A DNA stretch of 64,000 bases from Daucus carota subsp. sativus. Lineage: Eukaryota; Streptophyta; Magnoliopsida; Apiales; Apiaceae. The notes under the pieces were generated by a model. The model saw only the letters and a list, made by a program, of their open reading frames with translations, was not told the DNA's origin and did not search any database. Each line of letters opens with the position of its first letter. The stretch's first letter is position 1. Shown here piece after piece: positions 37,933-48,160 of the stretch. The stretch covers positions 42,690,390-42,754,389 of the forward strand of contig NC_030384.2 of NCBI RefSeq assembly GCF_001625215.2, read 5' to 3'. A program made the translations under genes and the position numbers.

Positions 37933-38253
37933 ATGTCAGCAGCAGAAGGAAGAAATATCGGAAGGGAGCCTGTGAGGGTGGTGATAGTAAGCACTCAATA
38001 CATTGAGACTGACCCGGCCAGCTTTAAGTCCGTTGTTCAGAGCCTTACTGGAAAACATTCTCACGACTTGCCACCGCCGCATCCGAAACGTGCGGTACGT
38101 CGAAGATTCGCACCACCATCGCAATCGAAAGTGGCTCCGGGCTGTGGGGAAGAAGGAATAGGTGCTAGTGGAGTTGCGATTAACGACTTGGATGGACTAG
38201 TCGTGGAGGAGCTGCCTTCATGGAATGAGCTTTCTCAGTTGTGTATCATTTAA
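37933..38253 (+). CDS. VQ-motif protein, VQ1/VQ10-like
   Basis: 106 aa, no intron. VQ proteins are small plant cofactors that bind WRKY transcription factors in the nucleus, or MAP kinases, through the FxxxVQxLTG motif. The motif is exact here: FKSVVQSLTG at residues 31-40. The N-terminus carries VRVVIVSTQYIETDPASF, which I recall as shared by the VQ1/VQ10 subgroup. After the motif comes HSHDLPPPHPKRAVRRRF, a basic patch that could serve nuclear import, then a low-complexity tail. The short length and single exon are typical. It lies upstream of DA2 on the same strand, separated by the copia insertion; this order is also found in Arabidopsis (VQ10, then DA2). The start at 37933 is the first ATG after the putative TATA box that opens a frame of this length. 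Confidence 0.9.
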   Translation: MSAAEGRNIGREPVRVVIVSTQYIETDPASFKSVVQSLTGKHSHDLPPPHPKRAVRRRFAPPSQSKVAPGCGEEGIGASGVAINDLDGLVVEELPSWNELSQLCII

Positions 38254-39408
38254 TCATTTATTAAAAAAAAATATTTAAAATTTTCATTCTTTTTTCAGTA
38301 ACTCGCACGGGAGAATGCTCAGTACACTTCTTCATGTTTCTACGATCTTTTTTATAGAGAGTTTAAAATTACTTAGATTTAGTCACTAAATTTCAGATTT
38401 ATTCATTTTATTTTACTTTAAATAGAAATAAGTATAAAAAATGGGACTGGCAACTAAATATACAACTATTTCATCTATCACGAAATAAATTGAATTAGTG
38501 ATACAAAGCTATCACGAAACGGTAGCAAGTCAAACTTGCGAATTGTGATGAAACCGGACGTCTTAAATTGTGTACAATTTTATCGGGTGTAATTTCACTC
38601 ATGAGAAGTTTTTATTTTTTACATGAGCAAAAACGAGTGTACATTTCATCTCAGATATTCTATTTGGCGACGGATTCAGAATTGAAAAAATGTTGTAAAT
38701 GGACTCAATTATCACAGCAGAGAACATGTTAAGAAATTCAGGCTAAACAAGTAATCTTTGGTGTCTGATGTCTTGGCCCTTTATGCAGAGTACAGAGTGG
38801 GCTCCTGGAGCCAGCCCACACCACTTGCCGTGTTGCCACACAGAACATGTATGAACCATAATCTCATTTCACTGCTTCCCCGGCCCGCGAAGCAGATCTT
38901 CAATACCCCCACCACTCTAATAATTGTCTTGCAATGCCACAATGATGGAAATCACAAGTCCAGAGAACCAAATTTAAAAAAAAAAAAAAAACATGTCGTG
39001 AATTTGAAAAACAATTTTTTAAAAAAATCTCTGTTAAGAGTGCAGATTGACCCTTCTTGTTCCGGTTTGGCCACCGTGACCACATCTACATACGTACTTG
39101 TGTATGTGCTGATTTCAAGGCATTACCATGTGGGATTCTATTGAGATTAGAACCTTAGGATAAAATGGCTCACATATCTCACTAGCAACTTCTAACTATC
39201 AGTAAGGGACATTTAAATCCGATCTGAGAACAAAAATATGAAAATGAGATTAATAACGAGAATGTTATGAAAACCAAAGTGATAAAAAAATATATGATTT
39301 AACCATTTAAAAAGACTAAGATTCAAATTTTATGCAAACAACTAACTAATCAAAACACTTACGAAATTGTGTGCTTAGCCAAACTCATTAAACATAAACC
39401 AATGTTTC
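38254..39408. other. Intergenic, VQ gene to copia element
   Basis: No gene is supportable. A short hairpin centred on GGCTCCTGGAGCC lies near 38800-38822. Just left of the copia LTR is the target site GTTTC (39404-39408). Confidence 0.45.
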
Positions 39409-40360
39409 TGTTATACAATCTGTGGAAAAACCAATAATACAATACGTGCGTTTGTGTGTGCGTGACAAAACAAAACCAGTAAGGAGACAAAGCAAAACGA
39501 AGGATACAAAAACGGAATCCGAGTCCAGTGCGTAACTGTCTCCTTAAAGCGTATTTCGCCCTCACCGTATGTGATGAACGATCGCCTCCCAGGATAAAAC
39601 GGATTGAACGATGCAGTAAGCACCTTCGACGAACAAGAACAAGAACTGAAACTATCACCGACGCGGCTAGGGTTTTGGTGCGAGAGGCTGTGTATTTTTC
39701 GTGTGTGCAAACCCTAAACTATAATGAATATATATAGGTAATGCAAGACTTGTGCGCTACGCTTTGTAATTAATTAAGACGCGTTAATTAATTCACACGG
39801 TTATAAATTAAATCCGAAATCAAATCGAATTAATTTAAAACCAAACAATTAATCCGAAATCAAATCGGAATTAATTTCTGTCAATTTAATTGAGCCCAAG
39901 CCCAGTGGAAAATTAAATTCAGCAAAACTAGTCCGTAATTCTTCGGGCCCAGATTTTGCTGCATTCGTGTCCGCAGGTCGCACACGCGGAAAAGCCCGAG
40001 GCTTGCGAAGCCACGAGATTTGCCTCGAAATCCCACAATTTGCACCCCCCCCCTGCGCGCACGTAGGTGGTGGAGCATAACACACTAACACAAGTTAAAC
40101 ACTACAAGAGTGTTCTACTATATAAACCCATTAAAGGCCCATATTCTTTTCTACGTGGGATACTAGTTCTCTTTTCCATTTTTCCACTACCAAGGAAGCA
40201 ACTTTGGATCATCACAACTCATCCATTCCTTAGTCGTTTTGAGTGAATAAACATGCATTGGAAAGCTCTCTCGGAGGAGAACATAATCCAAGCATAACCC
40301 GCCACGAGCACGTAGCCGAGCCTCACTCAAATTGGTGCTCAAAATGACAAATTTCCAACA
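39409..40360 (-). repeat. 3' LTR of the copia element
   Basis: 952 bp. It differs from the other LTR by two extra C in the run near 40044-40052. TG...CA ends are intact. Confidence 0.95.
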
Positions 40361-40371
40361 ATCCCCCACAT
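40361..40371 (-). promoter_or_regulatory. Polypurine tract of the copia element
   Basis: ATGTGGGGGAT on the minus strand, directly before the 3' LTR. This is where plus-strand DNA synthesis would start. Confidence 0.8.
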
Positions 40372-40978
40372 GGGTGAGATTGATGATTTTCAGTAGCACA
40401 CACCAGACAGACAGACACGGGGTTTGACTTTTGGTGATAGTTTCTGCGATCAGATATAGCATACGATAGGTAGAGAATGCTCCTTGAACCTTCGCTCGAT
40501 TAAGCACATCGACTTTACTGGTAGACAGTGGACGTGCTTGTCCTTGAACTGTTCGACCGTTTGTGTAAACGATGATATACTTATCACTATATCCGTTCTG
40601 ACTTGTTCAGTTCTCATGAGTATGTCCATTTTGGCCATGGAACATCGTCCTGGTTCTGCGGGAGTTTCTAAAGAATTGTGCCTTGCAATTCTCCTTTGAA
40701 GCGGCCCCACTTCTCTCCTACATAGGTGATCTTTATCTTATAGAGTAACCCGCGTTTACTCAACTGAATTCCATGCGTGTACCACTCCATGTATTCACCA
40801 AAGATCATTAAAAGCTCAAGGCTTAACCTCGTACCTTACGGGTCTCACTGTTTCTTCATCATAGGAACAGGCCAGGGGTTACCCCCACAGTGATTAGGTC
40901 ATCATGATTTAGTTGTCCCATTGAACCAAGTTCTTGGGATCTCCAGTCAGCAATGGTTGGGTGTCCACCATGATGCCG
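40372..40978 (-). other. 3' non-coding region of the copia element
   Basis: About 600 bp between the gag-pol stop and the polypurine tract. It has no long sense frame. It may carry RNA signals; I see no extra gene such as an envelope. Confidence 0.6.
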
Positions 40979-43900
40979 TTAAGCTATAGGCTTAAGACCC
41001 ATTCCTCTCGATGATTTCTCAACCACTTCTCTTGGTAACCCTTTGGTTAGCGGATCCGCAATATTATCCTTTGACGGTATATAGTCAATAGTGATAATTC
41101 CGGTTGAGATTAGTTGTCTAATGGAACTATGTCGTCGTCGTATATGACGGGACTTTCCATTATACATTGTGCTCTGTGCTCTGCCAATAGCGGATTGACT
41201 ATCACAGTGTATCCCTATTGCAGTCACAGGCCTCGGCCATCTTGGAATATCCTCCAGAAATTGGCGTAGATATTCAGCCTCTTCAGCGCATTTATCTAAA
41301 GCCACAAACTCAGCTTCCATTGTGGAGTGAGTTATAACCGTTTGCTTGGAGGATTTCCATGATACTGCTGCTCCAGCTAGTGTAAACACGTAGCCACTCG
41401 TAGACTTTAGTGCCTTCTTGCTAGATATCCAGTTTGCGTCAGTATATCCTTCTAATACTGCTGGGTATCTGCCATAGTGCAATCCATAGTCTCGAGTTCC
41501 CCTTAGGTACCTTAGTACCCTTATGATCGCTTTCCAGTGATCATCTCCAGGATTACTCGTGAACCTACTCAACTTGCTAATTGAGTACGCAATGTCTGGT
41601 CTTGTACAACTCATTAAGTACATCAGACTTCCAATTATCCTAGAGTACTCCAACTGAGAGACCCCCTCACCTTTATTCTTGGATAGATGTAAAGTCATAT
41701 CCACAGGTGTCCTAGCTTTCTCAGTATCATCCTTAAGAAACCTCTCAAGGATCTTGTCAACGTAATGAGGTTGACTTAGTGCGAGACCCTCTGATGTTCT
41801 AGAAATTTGGATTCCTAGAATTACATTTGCGAGTCCCATGTCTTTCATGTCAAATCTTGATTTTAACATGTCCTTTGTGGATTTGATCACTTTTTCATTG
41901 CTTCCGGCAATAAGTAGATCATCCACATACAATGTCATCATGACATAACCGCTCTCGTCATCCTTGTAATAGGCACAGCTATCACATTCGTTGATCTTGA
42001 AGTTGTGTGCTAACACGACCTCATCAAATTTCTCATGCCATTTCATAGGCGCTTGCTTCAAGCCATATAGTGATTTCACTAATTTACAGACTTTCCTTTC
42101 TTGCCCAGGGACAGCAAACCCTTCAGGTTGTTCCATATAGATTTCCTCATCTATATCCCCATTTAGAAAAGCTGTTTTCACATCCATCTGATGCACTGTT
42201 AAGTTTCGCATCGCAGCGATTGCAAACATCATCCTTATAGACGTGATTCTCGTCACAGGAGAATACGTATCAAAATAATCAAGGCCTTTATGTTGCTTGT
42301 ATCCTTTGATTACAAGTCTGGCCTTATACTTATCAATGGTTCCGTCAGGTTTCAATTTCTTTTTGAAAACCCATTTGCTGCCTAGTGCTTTACAACCAGG
42401 TGGCAGGTCCACTAATTCCCAAGTGTGATTCTGTAATATAGAATCAATTTCGCTTTTGATGGCCTCTTTCCACATAGGTCCATCAGGTGAGGTGATTGCT
42501 TCCTTGTAGGTTTTCGGATCACCTTCTTCGAGCAAATAGGTCATGAAGTCTGACCCAAAAGATTTCTCCGTTCGTTGTCTTTTGCTCCTCCTCACAACCC
42601 CCACATTTTCATCATCACTTTCATCATTCTCATTTTCATCATCTACAGATTCATGAGTTCGTTTAGATGTCGTAGGGTACTCGTTTCTTGGATTACAAGG
42701 AAACGTAGTCTCAAAGAATGAGGCATTTCTTGATTCCATGATCGTATTCTTTTGAATCTCAGGAATCTTAGAATCATACACAAGAAACCGATATGCTGTA
42801 CTACGCGGAGGATATCCGATGAAGATACAATCCACGGTTTTCGGACCAATCTTCACCTTCTTAGGTGTAGGGATCAGTACCTTAGCAAGGCACCCCCACA
42901 CTTTCAGGTGTTTGTAGCTCGGTTTCTTTTTCTCCCACATTTCATAAGGACTCACATCCTTATTCTTGCGCATCGTAATATTTAAAATATTATTTGCGCT
43001 TAAGATGGCTTCCCCCCACATCGATTGCGGAAGTCCAGAGCTTAGCAACATCGCATTCATCATCTCTTTGAGAGTGCGATTCTTCCTCTCAGCCACTCCA
43101 TTTGACTGAGGGGAGTATGGTGCAGTGACCTCATGGATTATACCATGTTGTGAACAGAATTCCCCAAACGGTTCAACATATTCACCTCCACGATCGCTAC
43201 GAATCCTTTTGATTTTCTCAGTTTGTTGTCTCTCGACTTCTTCCTTATAGATTTTAAATTTATCTATAGCTTCATCTTTGCTTTTCAGCAAATATACATA
43301 GCAGTATTTTGTACAATCATCTATGAATGTAATAAAATACTTATTTCCTCCTCTTGTTGGAGCGAATTTTAAATCACATATATCGCTATGTATTAGGTCC
43401 AGCACCTTGGTGTTTCTTTCCATACGTTTAAAAGATGATCTCGTTAATTTTGCCTCAACACAAGTTTCACACTTATGTTTTGAATCGATAGTTAATTTTG
43501 GTATGTATTCTTTTGCACTTAATCTTCGTAAAGTGTCATAATTCACATGTCCTAATCTAGCATGCCATAAATTAGGAGACTCAAGCAAGTAAGCAGAAGA
43601 ATTCTTCATTTCATTATTTTCCTTAACGGATATTGCATTGAGCTTAAACAGCCCATCACTAGCATAGCCCTTGCCTACATACATACCACTCTTAGACAAA
43701 ACAACTTTATCTGACTCTATTACAATGCGAAAGCCATGTTTACTCAACAAAGAACCGGACACAAGGTTCTTGCGAATATCAGGCACATAAAGTACATTCT
43801 TCAAAGTCAGATTCTTCCCAGAGGTCATCTTCAGAATCACCGTGCCTTCCCCTTCAATGGTAGAAGTCGCAGAGTTTCCCATGTAGAGCTTCTCACCAGC

Positions 43901-45265
43901 ATCAGAAGCTACAAGGCTAGAGAAAGTCGCCTTGTCGGAGCAAATATGCCTAGATGCTCCTGTATCAATCCACCATTCTCGCGGATTAGATCCAACCAGG
44001 TTCACCTCAGAGACCGTAGCACAGAGGTCTATATCACCTATCTCCTTGGAGATATGATCAACCATGTTTGCTTCCTTCTTCTTGTTTGTCTTCTTAGGCT
44101 TCCTGCAGTCAGCAGACCTATGACCAACTTTATCACAATTGAAGCACTTCCCTTGGAACTTCGAAGGCTTCGAAACTCCTCCTTTGGGTGCCAGTTTAGC
44201 CCCTTTCCCGGAACTGGTCTTCTTGGACTTGGAGCTTTGTGCATGCTCCACCACATTTGCCTTTTCACCAACAATAGGCTTCTTTCCGGATCCCCTGTTA
44301 TTTTCTTCAATGCGAAGTCTAACAATCAGATCCTCCATAGTCATCTCCTTTCGCTTATGCTTAAGGTAGTTTTGAAAATCTTTCCATCCAGGAGGCAGCT
44401 TCTCTATCACAGCAGCAACTTGGAAAGATTCCGTGAGACCCATCCGCTCGGCATGCATCTCATGAATAATCAGCTGCAACTCTTGCACCTGACTGTCAAC
44501 AGTCTTGGAATCCACCATCTTGTAGTCAAGAAAGCGTCCAACAATCCACTTCTTGGCCCCGGCATCTTCGGTTTTATACTTACGGTCAAGTGATTCCCAT
44601 AAGTCCTTAGATGTGACCTTCGAACTGTACACATCATACAGCGGGCCAGTCAAACCATTAAGCACATAGTTCCGACAGATATAGTCGGAGTGCTTCCATG
44701 CATCAACGGCAAATACCGCCTGCGTATCGCTCTCAGCAGTGAGCATAGGTGTCTCTTCTCTCAGATAGCGAGACAAATTCAGTGTGGTCAGGTAGAACAA
44801 CATCTTCTGCTGCCACTGTTTGAAGTTCGTTCCGTTGAACTTTTCCGGCCTTTCAGCGTGAGAGGTAGGCACATGAGGCACAGCTGGCGCAAAGGGCGCA
44901 ACAGGCGCAACAGGCGCTGTATGCACAGCAGTCCCAATCGGCTGAGGAACATGTCCTGCCGGACAGTGTGTAAGTGGAACACTGAACTGACCAAAGGTCA
45001 TCTGTCCCGCAGGACCATAGCCCGGAGGCGTAGTCCCAGAACCGTAGCCCGGAGGCGTAGTCCCGAAGCCGAAGCCCGCAGGTGTAGGTCCAGAACCAGA
45101 GCCCGCAGGCGTAGGTCCAGAACCAGATGGCACACCCCCATCTGGATTAACCAGTGCGTTGGGGTTAGCCTGCGACTGCTGCGTCTGACCCCCATCTGGA
45201 TTAACCAGTGCGTTGGGATCAACAGCCGTACCGCTCGTGGGGATAGCATTGTTAACATTCTCCAT
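40979..45265 (-). CDS. Copia gag-pol polyprotein, intact
   Basis: 1428 aa in one frame from the ATG at 45265. Order of domains: a Gly/Pro-rich N-terminal repeat region (about 14-87); gag core of the UBN2 type (PEKFNGTNFKQWQQKM, about 140-320); CCHC zinc knuckle CFNCDKVGHRSADC (374-387); protease WWIDTGAS (431-438); GAG-pre-integrase HHCC (LWHARLGH to CETC, about 566-602); integrase core with HSDICD, ITFIDDCTKY and a YSPQSNGVAERKNR end (about 625-730); reverse transcriptase with QMDVKTAFLNG and the catalytic YVDD at 1113-1116; RNase H starting near GYTDANW. The order protease-integrase-RT-RNase H defines Ty1/copia. There are no stops or frameshifts, and the catalytic motifs checked are in place, so it may still be active. 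Antisense frames within it are shadows. Confidence 0.96.
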   Translation of the reverse strand: MENVNNAIPTSGTAVDPNALVNPDGGQTQQSQANPNALVNPDGGVPSGSGPTPAGSGSGPTPAGFGFGTTPPGYGSGTTPPGYGPAGQMTFGQFSVPLTHCPAGHVPQPIGTAVHTAPVAPVAPFAPAVPHVPTSHAERPEKFNGTNFKQWQQKMLFYLTTLNLSRYLREETPMLTAESDTQAVFAVDAWKHSDYICRNYVLNGLTGPLYDVYSSKVTSKDLWESLDRKYKTEDAGAKKWIVGRFLDYKMVDSKTVDSQVQELQLIIHEMHAERMGLTESFQVAAVIEKLPPGWKDFQNYLKHKRKEMTMEDLIVRLRIEENNRGSGKKPIVGEKANVVEHAQSSKSKKTSSGKGAKLAPKGGVSKPSKFQGKCFNCDKVGHRSADCRKPKKTNKKKEANMVDHISKEIGDIDLCATVSEVNLVGSNPREWWIDTGASRHICSDKATFSSLVASDAGEKLYMGNSATSTIEGEGTVILKMTSGKNLTLKNVLYVPDIRKNLVSGSLLSKHGFRIVIESDKVVLSKSGMYVGKGYASDGLFKLNAISVKENNEMKNSSAYLLESPNLWHARLGHVNYDTLRRLSAKEYIPKLTIDSKHKCETCVEAKLTRSSFKRMERNTKVLDLIHSDICDLKFAPTRGGNKYFITFIDDCTKYCYVYLLKSKDEAIDKFKIYKEEVERQQTEKIKRIRSDRGGEYVEPFGEFCSQHGIIHEVTAPYSPQSNGVAERKNRTLKEMMNAMLLSSGLPQSMWGEAILSANNILNITMRKNKDVSPYEMWEKKKPSYKHLKVWGCLAKVLIPTPKKVKIGPKTVDCIFIGYPPRSTAYRFLVYDSKIPEIQKNTIMESRNASFFETTFPCNPRNEYPTTSKRTHESVDDENENDESDDENVGVVRRSKRQRTEKSFGSDFMTYLLEEGDPKTYKEAITSPDGPMWKEAIKSEIDSILQNHTWELVDLPPGCKALGSKWVFKKKLKPDGTIDKYKARLVIKGYKQHKGLDYFDTYSPVTRITSIRMMFAIAAMRNLTVHQMDVKTAFLNGDIDEEIYMEQPEGFAVPGQERKVCKLVKSLYGLKQAPMKWHEKFDEVVLAHNFKINECDSCAYYKDDESGYVMMTLYVDDLLIAGSNEKVIKSTKDMLKSRFDMKDMGLANVILGIQISRTSEGLALSQPHYVDKILERFLKDDTEKARTPVDMTLHLSKNKGEGVSQLEYSRIIGSLMYLMSCTRPDIAYSISKLSRFTSNPGDDHWKAIIRVLRYLRGTRDYGLHYGRYPAVLEGYTDANWISSKKALKSTSGYVFTLAGAAVSWKSSKQTVITHSTMEAEFVALDKCAEEAEYLRQFLEDIPRWPRPVTAIGIHCDSQSAIGRAQSTMYNGKSRHIRRRHSSIRQLISTGIITIDYIPSKDNIADPLTKGLPREVVEKSSRGMGLKPIA
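45000..45230 (-). repeat. Minisatellite-like repeats in the gag N-terminus
   Basis: NALVNPDGG is encoded twice, and the unit GSGPTPAG/GTTPPGYG four times in a row. Slippage at these sites would change gag length in steps of whole codons. Confidence 0.8.
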
Positions 45266-45328
45266 TATACTGTGAATCAACACGCAAACAAACCAAATCA
45301 AATCAACCACAGATGTAAAACAGAATAC

Positions 45329-45342
45329 AAATACGCTTTAAG
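45329..45342 (-). other. Primer-site position of the copia element, complementary to its own LTR
   Basis: Two bases inside the 5' LTR, where a copia element normally carries TGGTATCAGAGC, the minus strand reads CTTAAAGCGTATTT. No TGG is present. The same 14 bases occur on the plus strand of the LTR at 45479-45492, so the two sites pair perfectly in the element's RNA. See the matching finding. Confidence 0.6.
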
Positions 45343-45344
45343 AT

Positions 45345-46294
45345 TGTTATACAATCTGTGGAAAAACCAATAATACAATACGTGCGTTTGTGTGTGCGTG
45401 ACAAAACAAAACCAGTAAGGAGACAAAGCAAAACGAAGGATACAAAAACGGAATCCGAGTCCAGTGCGTAACTGTCTCCTTAAAGCGTATTTCGCCCTCA
45501 CCGTATGTGATGAACGATCGCCTCCCAGGATAAAACGGATTGAACGATGCAGTAAGCACCTTCGACGAACAAGAACAAGAACTGAAACTATCACCGACGC
45601 GGCTAGGGTTTTGGTGCGAGAGGCTGTGTATTTTTCGTGTGTGCAAACCCTAAACTATAATGAATATATATAGGTAATGCAAGACTTGTGCGCTACGCTT
45701 TGTAATTAATTAAGACGCGTTAATTAATTCACACGGTTATAAATTAAATCCGAAATCAAATCGAATTAATTTAAAACCAAACAATTAATCCGAAATCAAA
45801 TCGGAATTAATTTCTGTCAATTTAATTGAGCCCAAGCCCAGTGGAAAATTAAATTCAGCAAAACTAGTCCGTAATTCTTCGGGCCCAGATTTTGCTGCAT
45901 TCGTGTCCGCAGGTCGCACACGCGGAAAAGCCCGAGGCTTGCGAAGCCACGAGATTTGCCTCGAAATCCCACAATTTGCACCCCCCCTGCGCGCACGTAG
46001 GTGGTGGAGCATAACACACTAACACAAGTTAAACACTACAAGAGTGTTCTACTATATAAACCCATTAAAGGCCCATATTCTTTTCTACGTGGGATACTAG
46101 TTCTCTTTTCCATTTTTCCACTACCAAGGAAGCAACTTTGGATCATCACAACTCATCCATTCCTTAGTCGTTTTGAGTGAATAAACATGCATTGGAAAGC
46201 TCTCTCGGAGGAGAACATAATCCAAGCATAACCCGCCACGAGCACGTAGCCGAGCCTCACTCAAATTGGTGCTCAAAATGACAAATTTCCAACA
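45345..46294 (-). repeat. 5' LTR of the copia element
   Basis: 950 bp. A TATA box (CTATATATATTC) lies at 45665-45672 on the minus strand, so RNA should start about 45635-45645. Confidence 0.95.
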
Positions 46295-46299
46295 GTTTC

Positions 46300-48160
46300 T
46301 ATATATCAGCGTAAAATATTCAGCAATTAGAAGTCGGTACTATAGTAATGCGCAAAGCCGCAAACAAACATCCTGATGTTATACGTTGATAGATTGAATC
46401 TGGTTGAATAATGGGTCATCCACTATCCAACTAATCGGTTGAACCAAACGCTTACCTAATCAAAGTACATACAACTCTCTTAGTTTATTCCACATGTAAA
46501 CTAATTAATCACCTGATTATGTAAGCTAATTAGTCTGGGCAGTCTTACGAATTTGGACTTTCATACTCTTAACAAAACATGAAGGGACCGGCTCACGTCT
46601 GTTTCGTTTATTTTATAAATAATTAAATTTATAGTTATTTATAAATTAAATATATTTACAGTATATTTTTTTTGTCAGGCATTTTACAGTATATTTTTAA
46701 ACATATATGATCATTACAAATCATAAACTATTCAATAGAAATTTAAATTTATTTTAAATCATAAAAGGGTACTATAATATTATATTACGGAAGATTGGAA
46801 GGAAGCAACGAGCAAGTAACAAGCATGACGCAGAAGAAGATTGAGTGAGGGATTAGATTAAGTTGTGTGTGATACTTAATCAATTACTGTCACTATTTAA
46901 GAAAACGTACATAAATTACCAATGTATATAATTATCGATTAATCAGGCCTGTCTAGTCTTTGTGATCCCCATAGAAATTACGACTCACTTGATTAAATAT
47001 TAACAATATTATGATCCGTGTGTTGATATTATTTAAAAAAGTCAACATATATACAACATATATGGAACTTAATGTGCAAGACAAGGGAAAAAAAAATGCA
47101 ACAAATCTATAAATAAACAAAACAACCAACCAAGTTTATACATGGACAAATCGGTTATTGCCAAATACACGCACCAAAAAACTATAAGAAAATTGAGTAT
47201 ATAACCATCCCGTGCAAACTAAGCGTGACCCCATCCACAATTTTCGAAACTTGGTTTATTAGATTAAACTGGTAACTTATGAATATCAACTTCCTTTTCC
47301 ATGTCTCGTTTATTTTGCGGGATCTGACACGTATTTTAAAAGTTTTATAATGAATAATTTATGATTATTTAGTTTTTTTGTTAAATTTTAGTATTTAAAT
47401 ATTTTATAAAAAATTTAGAAATTGAATTATAAAATTTTGTTTTATATATTTTAAAATACGTGTCAATAAGAAAAAATCTTGAAGTATAAAATTTTGTTTT
47501 ATATATTTTAAATACGTGTCAATAATGAAAAAATCATAAAAAATGAGAAGAGCCAAGAAAAATAATAATCACTTACAAAATTTCAAAAGATAGGAAATAA
47601 CATTATAAAATGGGGTAGTTCATTTGCCGTCCTATAATTTATTTTGCCATTATTAAACAAGTATAAGAAAGACTTTGTGTGAAGACATACATTGATACAT
47701 CCATTTATGTAAGAGCATCGTTATTAATTAAAGGCGAAAGCTTTATAGATTCTTTCCTGCGGCAGTACACAACTACAACTACTAAATACTTGTGTATTAA
47801 CTTAGGTTTTCCGGAAGATACAAACATCTTACGTTCAGACAAAACATCTACAGATCATTATCACACACTCTTACACATACTTATACGTACATGTATGTCT
47901 GTATTGTCTATATGTATCAACAGCACAGAAACTTCTGATCTTGTTTCCTGTCGCTCCATCTCCATGCCCCTTCTTCTTTCTCCGCCGTCAATTATTTAAG
48001 GTTCTTTCTAATTCTCTGATTCTTTTAATCTTTTGTTACCAAGTTCTTGTTTTTATTTTTGGGTGTTCTTGAAAGTTCATTCTTGAATTGCAGTTGTATT
48101 GATTTTGAATTGTGAATATTTGTTGTTTTAAGGGATTGGATTGATTGTTTAAGATAATAA
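46300..48160. other. Upstream region of DA2
   Basis: AT-rich with no gene. It includes a Stowaway-type relic (about 47300-47530) carrying a direct duplication: ATAAAATTTTGTTTTATATA followed by ACGTGTCAATAA, present at about 47428 and 47484. The 5' UTR of DA2 should lie in the last few hundred bases; a possible intron acceptor TTGAATTGCAG is at 48084-48094. Confidence 0.45.

Larger units (their letters stand above)
39409..46294 (-). mobile_element. Complete, young Ty1/copia retrotransposon
   Basis: 6.9 kb, transcribed on the minus strand. Two LTRs of 952 and 950 bp begin TGTTATACAATC and end TTTCCAACA as read on the plus strand. By eye they differ only in one C run (9 versus 7 C). A 5-bp target duplication GTTTC flanks it (39404-39408 and 46295-46299). 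Between the LTRs lie a 79-bp leader, one gag-pol frame, a 0.6-kb 3' non-coding region and a polypurine tract. All marks of autonomy are present, but the primer site is unusual. It splits the VQ and DA2 genes, which are neighbours in Arabidopsis. Confidence 0.96.

Noticed and set aside
37794..38006. Alternative frame overlapping the VQ start
   Set aside because: Lacks the VQ motif frame and begins upstream of the putative TATA box.
38758..39144. 128-codon plus-strand frame between VQ and copia
   Set aside because: Low-complexity Lys run, no recognisable domain, no splice or promoter context.
43736..44593. 285-codon plus-strand frame
   Set aside because: Antisense shadow of the intact copia gag-pol.
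44690..45373. 227-codon plus-strand frame rich in Arg
   Set aside because: Antisense shadow of the gag region; runs into the LTR.
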